From assembly GCA_902470065.1 (NCBI GenBank), contig CABRFA010000007.1, positions 1-51,988 of the forward strand: a stretch of 51,988 nt of DNA, given 5' to 3'. A program made the translations under genes and the position numbers. The first letter of the stretch is position 1; each line of letters begins with the position of its first letter. The notes beneath the pieces are model-generated. The model had not been told where the DNA came from, did no database searches, and was given only the letters and a program-made list of their open reading frames with translations. The DNA comes from an uncultured Collinsella sp. GTDB lineage: Bacteria > Actinomycetota > Coriobacteriia > Coriobacteriales > Coriobacteriaceae. Below are positions 33,474-42,486 of this stretch, in pieces.

Positions 33474-34341
33474 ACGCCTCCCTCACCTTTCCGTGCACAT
33501 GTCTGATAACCGCGGCAACGTCATCGGCCGAGGCAGTTCCGTTATTAACGATAAAATTAGCGTGAACGGGCGAAACTTCCGCGCCGCCAATCGAAAAACC
33601 CTTTAATCCACAATCCTCGATAAGCTTGCCCACGCTCGCATCGGGCGGATTGCGAAAAACCGACCCGCAGGATGCGCGACCCATGGGCTGTGTACGCTTG
33701 CGCCTCGTAAGGTACCGCTCCATGCGCTCGCGAATGTCGGCCTTGGGCGCCGGTTTAAGCTTGAGCACGCACTCGAGGATGATCTCATTGCGGGGAAGGC
33801 TACATTCGCGGTAGCCCCAAGTGATCTCGGACCCCGCATAATGCTTGATACCGGATGCCGGGTCAAACGTTACGACATCCTCAACCAGCGAGCCAATCCA
33901 CTCGGTCCGTGTGCCGGCATTCATAGATATCGCACCGCCAACCGAGCCAGGGATGCCAACGGCAAACTCAAGGCCCGAGAGGCTACGCGACAGGGCATCG
34001 TTGACCAGGCGCGCAAACATCACGCCCGCACCGACCGTCAGCGTACAACCGTCATCGGCAACAACCGTGCGCTGAAACTCACGTCCGAGCGAAATGACGG
34101 CGCCGCGATAACCGCCATCGGCAACCAGCAGATTGGAGCCCTTGCCGATGATGACCCACGGCACCTGCTCGCGATCGAGCACCGCCACGGCGCGGCGAAG
34201 GGCATGATAGCTATGGCACGTCACAAAGAGGTCGGCCTTGCCGCCGATACGATAGCTCGTATGACGCGCAAGGCGCTCGTCCTCGATCACATCCGTGTCG
34301 ATCATGCCCGAGAGCGCCATGACGGCGTTAAACAGACCCAT
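33430..34341 (-). CDS. murB: UDP-N-acetylmuramate dehydrogenase
   Basis: 303 residues. A flavoenzyme that reduces UDP-GlcNAc-enolpyruvate to UDP-MurNAc. SYRIGGKADLFV and GIPGSVGGAISMNAGT bind FAD, GRASCGSVFRNP carries the catalytic serine, and SPVHANFIVNNGTA supplies later family motifs. The length fits the type II enzymes. It begins 5 nt after the murC stop and overlaps ftsQ by 44 nt. Confidence 0.95.
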   Translation of the reverse strand: MGLFNAVMALSGMIDTDVIEDERLARHTSYRIGGKADLFVTCHSYHALRRAVAVLDREQVPWVIIGKGSNLLVADGGYRGAVISLGREFQRTVVADDGCTLTVGAGVMFARLVNDALSRSLSGLEFAVGIPGSVGGAISMNAGTRTEWIGSLVEDVVTFDPASGIKHYAGSEITWGYRECSLPRNEIILECVLKLKPAPKADIRERMERYLTRRKRTQPMGRASCGSVFRNPPDASVGKLIEDCGLKGFSIGGAEVSPVHANFIVNNGTASADDVAAVIRHVHGKVREAYGIELRPEVKFLGF

Positions 34342-34346
34342 TAGAC

Positions 34347-35765
34347 TTAAGCGTCTTTCTTGGCAGTCAGATACTCGATAAACTCGGGACCGACGGTCGT
34401 AACGTCACCGGCACCCATTGTGAGCAGCAGGTCGCCCTCGCCCACCATCTGCTCGAGCTCCTGATTAAGCTCAAGACGGCTGGAGCAATACACGACCTCC
34501 TTACCAGGATGCTTGGCGCGCACGGTATCGGCGAGCATCTTAGAGGTGACACCCGGAATGGGCATCTCGCCAGCCGAGAACACATCAATCAGCAGCAGTT
34601 TATCGGCATTGGCAAATGCATCGGCAAAGTCGTCGCACAGGGCCTGCAGGCGCGAATAGCGGTGCGGCTGGAACACGACGTCGACGTGCTTGTAGCCCAG
34701 CGACGAAGCGGCAGCAAGCGTCGCCTTGATCTCGGTGGGGTGATGGCCGTAATCATCGACCACGGTGATGCCATCGATATCACCCACGTGGGTAAAGCGA
34801 CGGCGGACGCCCTCAAAGCTCGAGAGCGCCTTGGCGGCGGCGTCGATGTCAAGGCCCAGGACATGGGCGACGGTGAGCACCGCCGTGGCGTTGAGCATGT
34901 TGTGGCGACCGGGATTGCTCTTGATCTCCACAGCGTGCTCAGTGCCGTCCTCAAAGCGAACGATAAAGTCGCTCTGGATGCCCTTGACATCCGGGTGCAT
35001 GCAGACGATGTCGTTGCTCTCGGCAAAGCCGTAGGAAAGCACGTGACGGCCCGTCGACTTGGCGAGCTCGACCAGATGCGGGTCCTCACCGCAGACGATG
35101 ACGGTGCCGTCCTCGCCCACCAGGCTCATGAATTTGGCGAAAGTTGCCTCGATCTCCTCGATACCCGAGTAGTGATCGAGGTGGTCGGCCTCGACGTTGG
35201 TCACAATGACCACGTTGGGGTTCAGGAACAGGAAGGAGCTGTCGGACTCGTCGGCCTCGGCGACAAAGTAGTCGCCCGAGCCGTTCTTGCCGTTCGTGTC
35301 ATAGCCCTCGACGATGCCACCGATCAAGAAACTCGGATCCAGACCCATGCGGTCGAGCATGGTGGCGCACATCGAAGACGTGGTGGTCTTGCCATGCGTG
35401 CCGGCAACAGCGACGGTGGTGTAGCCGTGGCCCAAAGCAGAGAGCATCTTGGCACGGGGCCACACGGGAATACCAAGCTCGCGAGCGCGCACGAGTTCAG
35501 GGTTGGACTCCGGAATAGCGGTAGAGACAACAACCACGTCGGGCTTGACCTCGTCGATCGTGGCGGCCTCATGGCCCACATGCACCTTCACACCAGCGCG
35601 GGTAAGCTGGCGGATATAACGTGACGTCTTAAGGTCGGAGCCGGTAACGGCATAACCGCGCTCGTGCAGAACGAGGGCGATGCCGCTCATGCCGGCGCCG
35701 CCGATACCGATAAAGTGGGCGCTCTTAAACTCGGGCGCGGAGGTTGCAGTCTGGGAATCAGCCAT
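34347..35765 (-). CDS. murC: UDP-N-acetylmuramate-L-alanine ligase
   Basis: 472 residues. It adds L-alanine to UDP-MurNAc using ATP. FIGIGGAGMSGIALVL is the N-terminal UDP-binding segment, AGTHGKTTTSSM the ATP loop, and VVDDYGHHPTEIKATLAAA the C-terminal Mur domain. The ATG at 35765 has AAGGAG 11 nt upstream; a GTG nine codons earlier is a weaker option. murB follows at 5 nt. Confidence 0.95.
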   Translation of the reverse strand: MADSQTATSAPEFKSAHFIGIGGAGMSGIALVLHERGYAVTGSDLKTSRYIRQLTRAGVKVHVGHEAATIDEVKPDVVVVSTAIPESNPELVRARELGIPVWPRAKMLSALGHGYTTVAVAGTHGKTTTSSMCATMLDRMGLDPSFLIGGIVEGYDTNGKNGSGDYFVAEADESDSSFLFLNPNVVIVTNVEADHLDHYSGIEEIEATFAKFMSLVGEDGTVIVCGEDPHLVELAKSTGRHVLSYGFAESNDIVCMHPDVKGIQSDFIVRFEDGTEHAVEIKSNPGRHNMLNATAVLTVAHVLGLDIDAAAKALSSFEGVRRRFTHVGDIDGITVVDDYGHHPTEIKATLAAASSLGYKHVDVVFQPHRYSRLQALCDDFADAFANADKLLLIDVFSAGEMPIPGVTSKMLADTVRAKHPGKEVVYCSSRLELNQELEQMVGEGDLLLTMGAGDVTTVGPEFIEYLTAKKDA

Positions 35766-35862
35766 GTGCTCGTGTACTCCTTGCGTAAACACTGCCTGTA
35801 ACCCGTTAACTGTACCGCACCTACCGCATCAGCGCGAGGGCGACCGACGATATCCCGTCTAA

Positions 35863-36978
35863 CTAACGCAAACCCTCTACCGCATCCGCCAGAAGAGCGG
35901 CGGCCCTATCCTGAGCCAGACCACGCGCCGCCTGACGCATGGCGTCGCGTGCCGCCGCGTCATCGACCAGGTGCAGCAGCTCATCGGCAAAGGCAGAACC
36001 GTCGATATCGGCATCGGCGCAGAGCACGCCGGCCCCGGCGTCGACCAGATAACGGGCATTGGTGGTTTGGTGATCGGCCGTGGCGTGCGGGTACGGCACG
36101 AGCACCGAAGGCACGGCGAGTGCAGCAATCTCGGCCACGCTCGATGCGCCCGAACGCGAGAGCACCAAATCGGCAGCAGCCAGCATATCGCCCATGTTGT
36201 CGATGTAAGGCTGGACGCGGTAACGCTTCGCCTCCTCGGGCGTCAGCGCCAAAGCGCGCTCGGTCTCCTCAAAGCCGTCGGCACCCGTCGAATGCAACAC
36301 ATAGAGGTTCTTGCGCGAAAGCAGCTCGTTTTTGAGCGAAGCCACGCGCTCGTTGAGGTGCTGGGCGCCAAGTGAACCGCCAAAGACGAGCAGCAGCGTA
36401 GCGTCCTCGGGAACGCCAAGTGCCCTGCGGCCGCGAGCGCGATCGCCCTCGATTACCGAGCGACGTACGGGGTTGCCGGTCATGAGCACGTGGTCAGGGT
36501 CACCTTCGCGCTCAAAGACCGAACGCGCTGCCGGCACCGAGATGCACACGCGGGCGGCGTGGGAGTTCATCATCTTGTTGGCCAGGCCCGGAACAGAGTT
36601 CTGCTCATGCAGCAGATACGGAACGCCCGCGCCCTTGCACCACCCCAGCAGCGGAACCTCGACATAGGCACCAAAACCAATGGCGGCATCGGGCTTGCCA
36701 ACCTTTGAAAAATGACTGGCGAGCGCACGCTTGGCCTTGTTGACACGCCACAGCGAGGTCAGCGCCGTCCAAGGACGGGAGCGGTCGAAGCCTGTGACCG
36801 TAATGGGCACAAAATCAAACCCAGCCTCGGGGACCAGACGACCCTCGAGCTTGCGCGACTGGCCCACGAACACAACGTGGTGGCCACGGCCACGCAGCTC
36901 TTCGGCCAAGGCGAGCGCGGGGTTGATGTGCCCTGCCGTGCCGCCGGCTGCAATAGCAACGGTCATTTTATCGGTCAT
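35863..36978 (-). CDS. murG: UDP-GlcNAc:undecaprenyl-PP-MurNAc-pentapeptide GlcNAc transferase
   Basis: 371 residues. It makes lipid II from lipid I at the inner face of the membrane. The first glycine loop AAGGTAGHINPALALAEEL, the second GGSLGAQHLN and the donor-binding RSGASSVAEIAALAVPSVLVPYP are present. The ATG at 36978 follows GAAGGGACTACC and overlaps the end of ftsW by 11 nt. The 97-nt gap to murC may hold a weak internal promoter. Confidence 0.95.
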   Translation of the reverse strand: MTDKMTVAIAAGGTAGHINPALALAEELRGRGHHVVFVGQSRKLEGRLVPEAGFDFVPITVTGFDRSRPWTALTSLWRVNKAKRALASHFSKVGKPDAAIGFGAYVEVPLLGWCKGAGVPYLLHEQNSVPGLANKMMNSHAARVCISVPAARSVFEREGDPDHVLMTGNPVRRSVIEGDRARGRRALGVPEDATLLLVFGGSLGAQHLNERVASLKNELLSRKNLYVLHSTGADGFEETERALALTPEEAKRYRVQPYIDNMGDMLAAADLVLSRSGASSVAEIAALAVPSVLVPYPHATADHQTTNARYLVDAGAGVLCADADIDGSAFADELLHLVDDAAARDAMRQAARGLAQDRAAALLADAVEGLR

Positions 36979-38488
36979 GGTAGTCCCTTCGTACACGCGG
37001 TCCCTGGTCGTCGGTACGCAGACGCGCCGACGGGTCTGAGTTCAAATCGATTCGATTATATCCGCCGCCCGCATTGCGAGGAGTGGGGCGCTGAGGACGA
37101 CCTTGCGGCGCCGTTCGCTGACGCGGGCGGGCTGCGGGGTCGGTCGCAGAGCCATCCAGGACGGTAAAACCGTTACGCGAAGATCGCTCGCCGCGCACGT
37201 GGGGCACGCCGGCGGTACTCTCATCCATAACGGCAAAGCTCTCACGGCGGCGGTCATACTCATCGCGGCGGGCGCTCTCGTACGAAACGCGCAGGATCAA
37301 CCCGGCAAGCATGAGCGACACAATAATCGACGAACCGCCGTAGCTAATAAACGGCAACGGTTTGCCCGTCATGGGAAACACGTTGAGGATGCCCAGCGCG
37401 TTAATCAAAAACTGCACCGCGAGAATGACCGCGGAGCCAGACGCCATGAGCGCGCCCCGACGATCGGTCGCCTGCTCGGCAATGCGAAACGCCGAGTAGA
37501 TCAGCATCGCAAACACCAAGAAGAACAGCACGGTTCCGACAAAACCGACTTCCTCGCCAATGATGGCCAGGATGTAGTCATTGTGCGCCTCGGGCAGATA
37601 CGAGTACTTCATGGTTGAGTTGCCGATGCCACGGCCGAACAGACCGCCCGAGGCAAAGGCCATGATGGCAAGCGTGGCCTGATAGCCGTCACCATACTCG
37701 TCGGCCCAAGGGTTCAAGGCAACCTGAATACGCACCATACGGTACGGCTCTGCGACAAGCGCAATCACGATCACGAGAATGCCGAAGATTAGCACGCCGA
37801 TGATAAATCTGGGGTCGAGACCCGCAAACAACGCCATGCACATGAGGGTCAACAGGATGATCAGGACAGTACCGAAATCGGGCTGGATAAAGATCAGAAA
37901 GAGCGAAATGCCCAGGTAGATGCCCATCTTGCGAAGGAATTCGTTGATGTTGCCACCGGGCGAAAAGAAGCGATCAAGCATGATGGCCGAATACGCAATG
38001 GCAAATGGCTTTAAAAACTCGGAAGGCTGGAACTGAATACCGGCGATGTTGAGCCAGCGCGTGGCGCCGCGGCTGCCGCTGCCCACCAAGAACACCAGAA
38101 GCAGTAGCCCTATCATGCCGATAAGGAAGATCCTGAGCACATCCTCCCCAAACCAGCTGTCCGGCAAAACGCGCACGATGGCAATCAGTGCCAGAACACC
38201 GACCACGGCAAACGCGGCCTGTCGACCCAGAAAAAACGTCGCCGAGCCATTCTCGTGCAGCGCCTCGACCGAAGACGCCGAGTACACCATCAGCAGGCCA
38301 AAGCACACCAAGGTAAACAAGCAGGCCATGAATATCAAACGGGGGCGCATGATACGGGCGGGAACGCCGGCAATATAGCGTTCGCTAAACGACTGCCCGC
38401 CGCGGCTGGAACGCGGTGTGATGCGACGTGAGGAAGCACGGTCCGAGTCGGGCCTCCTCATACCTTGTCGGGGGCTCTCCTCTCTCAC
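36968..38488 (-). CDS. ftsW: Lipid II polymerase FtsW (SEDS family)
   Basis: 506 residues with about ten membrane helices, the septal glycan polymerase that works with FtsI. Family motifs: GSGSRGATRWLNIAGIQFQP, FLIFIQPDFGTVLIILLT, LPEAHNDYILAIIGEEVGF and PFISYGGSSIIVSLM. It carries an Arg/Ser-rich N-terminus of about 45 residues and a C-terminal tail of about 100 residues rich in Arg, Pro and Gly, beyond normal FtsW length. The GTG at 38488 follows AGGGGTTGCG and is preferred over an ATG at 38461. It begins 8 nt after murD. Confidence 0.93.
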   Translation of the reverse strand: MREESPRQGMRRPDSDRASSRRITPRSSRGGQSFSERYIAGVPARIMRPRLIFMACLFTLVCFGLLMVYSASSVEALHENGSATFFLGRQAAFAVVGVLALIAIVRVLPDSWFGEDVLRIFLIGMIGLLLLVFLVGSGSRGATRWLNIAGIQFQPSEFLKPFAIAYSAIMLDRFFSPGGNINEFLRKMGIYLGISLFLIFIQPDFGTVLIILLTLMCMALFAGLDPRFIIGVLIFGILVIVIALVAEPYRMVRIQVALNPWADEYGDGYQATLAIMAFASGGLFGRGIGNSTMKYSYLPEAHNDYILAIIGEEVGFVGTVLFFLVFAMLIYSAFRIAEQATDRRGALMASGSAVILAVQFLINALGILNVFPMTGKPLPFISYGGSSIIVSLMLAGLILRVSYESARRDEYDRRRESFAVMDESTAGVPHVRGERSSRNGFTVLDGSATDPAARPRQRTAPQGRPQRPTPRNAGGGYNRIDLNSDPSARLRTDDQGPRVRRDYHDR

Positions 38489-38496
38489 CGCAACCC

Positions 38497-39903
38497 CTAT
38501 TCCATTTGCGATTTCGCCGCAGCGGCAAGCTGAGCCACGTAGTCCTTAAACACGCGGCCGCGCTCCTCATAGCCCGAGAACTCATCGAACGAAGAGCAGG
38601 CAGGTGATAGTAAGATCACGTCACCACGGCTCGAAAGCGAACGGGCAACGTCCACGGCGTCGCGCAGGTCATCCGCCTGGGCGATATCCACATCGCCATC
38701 GACATCGGCCTCGTCCATAGCGGCGGTGAAGCGCTCGCGCGCATCGCCAAAGCAGACGACCGAGCGCACGTTGTCCATAACGACGCGCGCGAAGTCCGTG
38801 AGCGGCGTGCCCTTATCGTGGCCGCCGAGCAGCAAGATCACGTCGTCATCGGGAAATGCCGTCAGTGCCTTCTCGACCGCATCGGTGTTGGTCGCCTTGG
38901 AATCGTTGACGTAGCGCACGCCGTCAATCTCGCCACACGGCTCCACGCGGTGCTCGAGCGGCTGGAACGAGGCCAGACCGCGGCAGACACCATCGACATC
39001 GGCACCGACTGCCAGGGCAGCCGTGGCAGCGCACAGGGCATTGATAACATTGTGATGGCCCGAGATCTTGAGCTCGGACGTGGCGACAAGCTGAGTCTCG
39101 ACGCCCTTCAGACGCACGATCATCTTGCCATCGCGCACAAAGGCGGCATCCTCGCCCTCAGGCTCGTCAAAGGCAACCTTGCAGATGCGACGACCCGGCG
39201 TGTAGATGTACTCATCGAACTCGTGAATGCCGGCGTCTTCGACGTCGACAACCACCAGATCGTCATCGACCATATTGTCAAACAGTTTGATCTTGGCAAG
39301 CGCATAGTTCTTATGGCTCTTATGCCAGCCCAAGTGGTCGGGAGTGATGTTGAGCAGCACCGCCACGCGGGGGTGGAGCTCGGTTGTCGTAGCAATCTGA
39401 TAGCTCGAGAGCTCAGCCACAAACCACTCGTTGTGGGCTCGGCCGTCAATCTCGTTGACCGGCGGCTCGCCGATGTTGCCGACAGCAACGCTGGCCTCGC
39501 CGGCAGCCTTAAGCAGATAATCAGTCAGCGACGTGGTGGTCGTCTTGCCGTTGGTGCCCGTGATGGCAATCCAGTTATCGGGCGACAGGCGATAGGCAAA
39601 CTCGGGCTCACCCATAATCTGGGCGGCATGCTCGCGCCCGGCCTTAAAGAAGCCCGAGAACTCCGAGATGCCCGGGCACGTCACGCATACGTCATAGGCG
39701 CCCTCGACCTGTTCGGTCCCATAGACAAACGACGCACCAGCAGCCTCGAGCGCACGCGTGGCGTCATTGGGCTCAGAGGTGCCGCCGCCATACACGGTAA
39801 CGGCGCTTACGCGCTCGGGATGTGCCAGCGCCCAGCGGGCGACATCGAGACCGGATTTGCCCTGACCCAAAACGAGCAGGCTAAAGACATCAGCAAGAGG
39901 CAT
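38497..39903 (-). CDS. murD: UDP-N-acetylmuramoylalanine-D-glutamate ligase
   Basis: 468 residues. It adds D-glutamate to UDP-MurNAc-L-Ala. ITGTNGKTTTTSLTDYL is the ATP loop, ELSSYQIATT and LNITPDHLGWHKSH the central Mur motifs, and YVNDSKATNTDAVEKAL and LLLGGHDKGTP the C-terminal ones. The N-terminal LLVLGQGKSGLDVARW begins the UDP-binding domain. The ribosome site is weak. It follows mraY by 9 nt. Confidence 0.95.
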   Translation of the reverse strand: MPLADVFSLLVLGQGKSGLDVARWALAHPERVSAVTVYGGGTSEPNDATRALEAAGASFVYGTEQVEGAYDVCVTCPGISEFSGFFKAGREHAAQIMGEPEFAYRLSPDNWIAITGTNGKTTTTSLTDYLLKAAGEASVAVGNIGEPPVNEIDGRAHNEWFVAELSSYQIATTTELHPRVAVLLNITPDHLGWHKSHKNYALAKIKLFDNMVDDDLVVVDVEDAGIHEFDEYIYTPGRRICKVAFDEPEGEDAAFVRDGKMIVRLKGVETQLVATSELKISGHHNVINALCAATAALAVGADVDGVCRGLASFQPLEHRVEPCGEIDGVRYVNDSKATNTDAVEKALTAFPDDDVILLLGGHDKGTPLTDFARVVMDNVRSVVCFGDARERFTAAMDEADVDGDVDIAQADDLRDAVDVARSLSSRGDVILLSPACSSFDEFSGYEERGRVFKDYVAQLAAAAKSQME

Positions 39904-39912
39904 GAAAGACCA

Positions 39913-40932
39913 CTATCCCAACTGGAAGAACAGGGCAAGGCCAACGGCACCAAAGGCCGCAGCGATAATCCAAAAACGGATGACGACCTTGGTCTCGGCC
40001 CAGCCCTTCTTTTCGAAATGATGATGGATGGGCGCCATAAGGAAGACGCGCTTGTGCGTAAAGTGGAAGTAGACAACCTGAATCATGACCGACAGGGTCT
40101 CAACGATAAACAGGCCGCCGATGATGAGGGAGACGACCTCGGTGTTGGTCATGATGGACGTGCAGGCAAACGCGGCGCCCAGGGCAAGCGAGCCGGTATC
40201 GCCCATAAAGATGCTCGCCGGATAGCAGTTGAACCACAGAAAGCCCAAGCAGGCACCGGCACACGCGGTGCAGAAGATGGACAGGTTCACGTCTCCGTGC
40301 AAAAACGCCATGGCAGCCATGGCGAGCATGGCAATCATGGAGGTGCCGCCGGCAAGACCGTCAAGGCCATCGGTCAGGTTCACGGCATTAGAAAGACCGG
40401 CGATCATCAGCCAGCAAAAGACAATGTAGAGCCACGGGAACGAAAGGCCGCAGATGGTGGTCGAAAGAACACCGAGGTCAATCGTCAGGCCGCCGGGAAA
40501 ACGAATCTCGGGGGCGACGCCGCACCAGTTGACGGCAAGTACCGTAAAGGTGACACAGATAATGGTTAGGCCGATCATCTTGGCATGAGGCGTCAGACCG
40601 AGCGAGCGCCCATGCGTAACGGAGGTCAGGTCGTCGATCAGGCCCAGCACGCCGGTCGCCAGCGTGGCGAGCAGCACGAGCACGAGCTCGGTGGTGAGCT
40701 TGCCCATCAGCAGGCAGGTCAGCGAGATCGCGACGAGGATGACAACGCCACCCATGGTGGGCGTTCCCTGCTTAACCAAATGACGCTTGGGGCCGTCGGC
40801 ACGAACCTGCTGGCCGATACCCTCGACCTTGAGCAGCTTGATCCACCACGGCATGAGCAGCAGCGCAATGGCAGCGGCGATGCCAAGCCCCAAAAAAGCC
40901 TGATACGTTGGATACGAGGGATTGCCGAACAT
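39913..40932 (-). CDS. mraY: Phospho-N-acetylmuramoyl-pentapeptide transferase
   Basis: 339 residues with about ten membrane helices. It moves the muramyl-pentapeptide onto undecaprenyl phosphate, giving lipid I. Conserved parts are GTPTMGGVVIL, GLIDDLTSV with the metal-binding DD, NAVNLTDGLDGLAGG, FMGDTGSLALG and MAPIHHHFEKKGW. It starts 3 nt after the murF stop. Confidence 0.96.
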   Translation of the reverse strand: MFGNPSYPTYQAFLGLGIAAAIALLLMPWWIKLLKVEGIGQQVRADGPKRHLVKQGTPTMGGVVILVAISLTCLLMGKLTTELVLVLLATLATGVLGLIDDLTSVTHGRSLGLTPHAKMIGLTIICVTFTVLAVNWCGVAPEIRFPGGLTIDLGVLSTTICGLSFPWLYIVFCWLMIAGLSNAVNLTDGLDGLAGGTSMIAMLAMAAMAFLHGDVNLSIFCTACAGACLGFLWFNCYPASIFMGDTGSLALGAAFACTSIMTNTEVVSLIIGGLFIVETLSVMIQVVYFHFTHKRVFLMAPIHHHFEKKGWAETKVVIRFWIIAAAFGAVGLALFFQLG

Positions 40933-40935
40933 GGG

Positions 40936-42360
40936 CTAGCACACACCTTCCACAAAGCGGTCGAGCTCAACAAAGCGGGAACCCTTGACCAGTACAACAT
41001 CATGTTTTTCAAGCGCGCCGCCCATGCGGTCGAGCACCTGCTGATAATCGGAGAACACCTGGATGCGGTCCTCGTCCATGCCCATCATGCGCGCGGCATC
41101 GGCCATAAGCTGGGCCAGCTCACCACCCACGCACGCCAGCATGTCGAGCTTCTTGGCGGCGGCATAGGCGCCCACGAGCTCATGCATGCGAGGAGCCTCA
41201 TCGCCCATCTCGCCCATCTCGCCCAGGATCGCCATGCGAGACCCCGTGCACGAAAGCGAGCACAGTAGATCGAGACCAGCAGCCATGGATTCGGCGCTGG
41301 CGTTATAGGAATCGTCGATGACGCGGGCACCGCTCTTGGCGCGCTTGATCTCCTGGCGGTGCCCGGTGATCGTGAGGCCCCTAAAGGCAGCATCGATCTG
41401 CTCGGGCGTCACGCCCAGGCGATAGGCAACCGCGGCGGCCTTAACGGCATTTGGAACGGACTGCACGCCGGGGATGGCAAGCATGGTATCGATCGTCTCA
41501 CCCTGGCCAAAATCGAGCGTAAAGACCGGACGGCCCTCGTCATCAACACGAATGTCGCGGGCACGGACCTCATCGTCGTCCGAGACGCCGGCCAGCATCA
41601 CGTCGATACCAGCAGGCTGGGCGAACGTATCGCGAATGAACGGCGTAAAGTCGTCCTCGCCGCCCAAAACCAGCAGCGGCAAGAAGTCGCCGGCGGCGCA
41701 CATGCCCTGGACAATCTCGGCCTTAGCGCGGGCGATGTTCTCGCGGCTGCCCAAAATGCCGATGTGAGAGGTACCAATCTTGCTCACGATGGCAAGGTTG
41801 GGATTGGCGGACTGGGACAGGCGCTCAATCTCGTGGAAATGGTTCATGCCCATCTCGAGCACCAGGACCTCGGTATCGGCCGGAGCGGAAAGCACCGTGA
41901 GCGGCATGCCGATCAGGTTATTGAAATTGCCCTTGGTGGCCCAGACACGATAGCGCTTGGCGAGCACGGCGGCGAGCACGTCCTTGGTCGTCGTCTTGCC
42001 GATGGAACCGGTAATGCCAACGACCAGGCAGCCAAGCTCCAGGCGATACGTGTGCGCCAAACGCAGCAGAAACTCCTCGGGATCATCGGTCAGCAGGATG
42101 GCGCACCCCTTGTCCTGCGCCATCGAGACCAGCTCGGCCTCGGGCTCACGCGTCATCACGACGGCGCCGGCACCCGACTGGACGGCACGGGAAGCAAAGT
42201 CATTGCCGTCGACGTTTTCACCGGGAAAGGCGACGAAAATCGTCCCTTCCTCGACCTGGCGCGAGTCGATAACGCACCCGCGGCATACCCGATCGGCTTC
42301 TCCCGTCACGGTTCGGGCCCCTGTTGCGGCCGCGAGGTTGTTGACGGCGATCTCTATCAT
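40936..42360 (-). CDS. murF: UDP-MurNAc-tripeptide-D-alanyl-D-alanine ligase
   Basis: 474 residues. It adds the D-Ala-D-Ala dipeptide. VIDSRQVEEGTIFVAFPGEN is the N-terminal UDP-binding motif, GITGSIGKTTTKDVLA the ATP loop (Ile where Asn is common), NFNNLIGMPLTVL the central motif and VIDDSYNASAESM the C-terminal Mur motif. GGGGAGCTGC precedes the ATG. It directly follows ftsI; murE, which usually lies between, is absent. Confidence 0.95.
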   Translation of the reverse strand: MIEIAVNNLAAATGARTVTGEADRVCRGCVIDSRQVEEGTIFVAFPGENVDGNDFASRAVQSGAGAVVMTREPEAELVSMAQDKGCAILLTDDPEEFLLRLAHTYRLELGCLVVGITGSIGKTTTKDVLAAVLAKRYRVWATKGNFNNLIGMPLTVLSAPADTEVLVLEMGMNHFHEIERLSQSANPNLAIVSKIGTSHIGILGSRENIARAKAEIVQGMCAAGDFLPLLVLGGEDDFTPFIRDTFAQPAGIDVMLAGVSDDDEVRARDIRVDDEGRPVFTLDFGQGETIDTMLAIPGVQSVPNAVKAAAVAYRLGVTPEQIDAAFRGLTITGHRQEIKRAKSGARVIDDSYNASAESMAAGLDLLCSLSCTGSRMAILGEMGEMGDEAPRMHELVGAYAAAKKLDMLACVGGELAQLMADAARMMGMDEDRIQVFSDYQQVLDRMGGALEKHDVVLVKGSRFVELDRFVEGVC

Positions 42361-42486
42361 TGCAGCTCCCCTGTAAACCTAATAATGCTATCGGCGTATT
42401 GTATCCCAGCGCCGCACATGCGTGGTGCAGGGCATGTGAACACCCTCATATGGGACAACAAACCACGCCCCAAAGATTGTAACCCC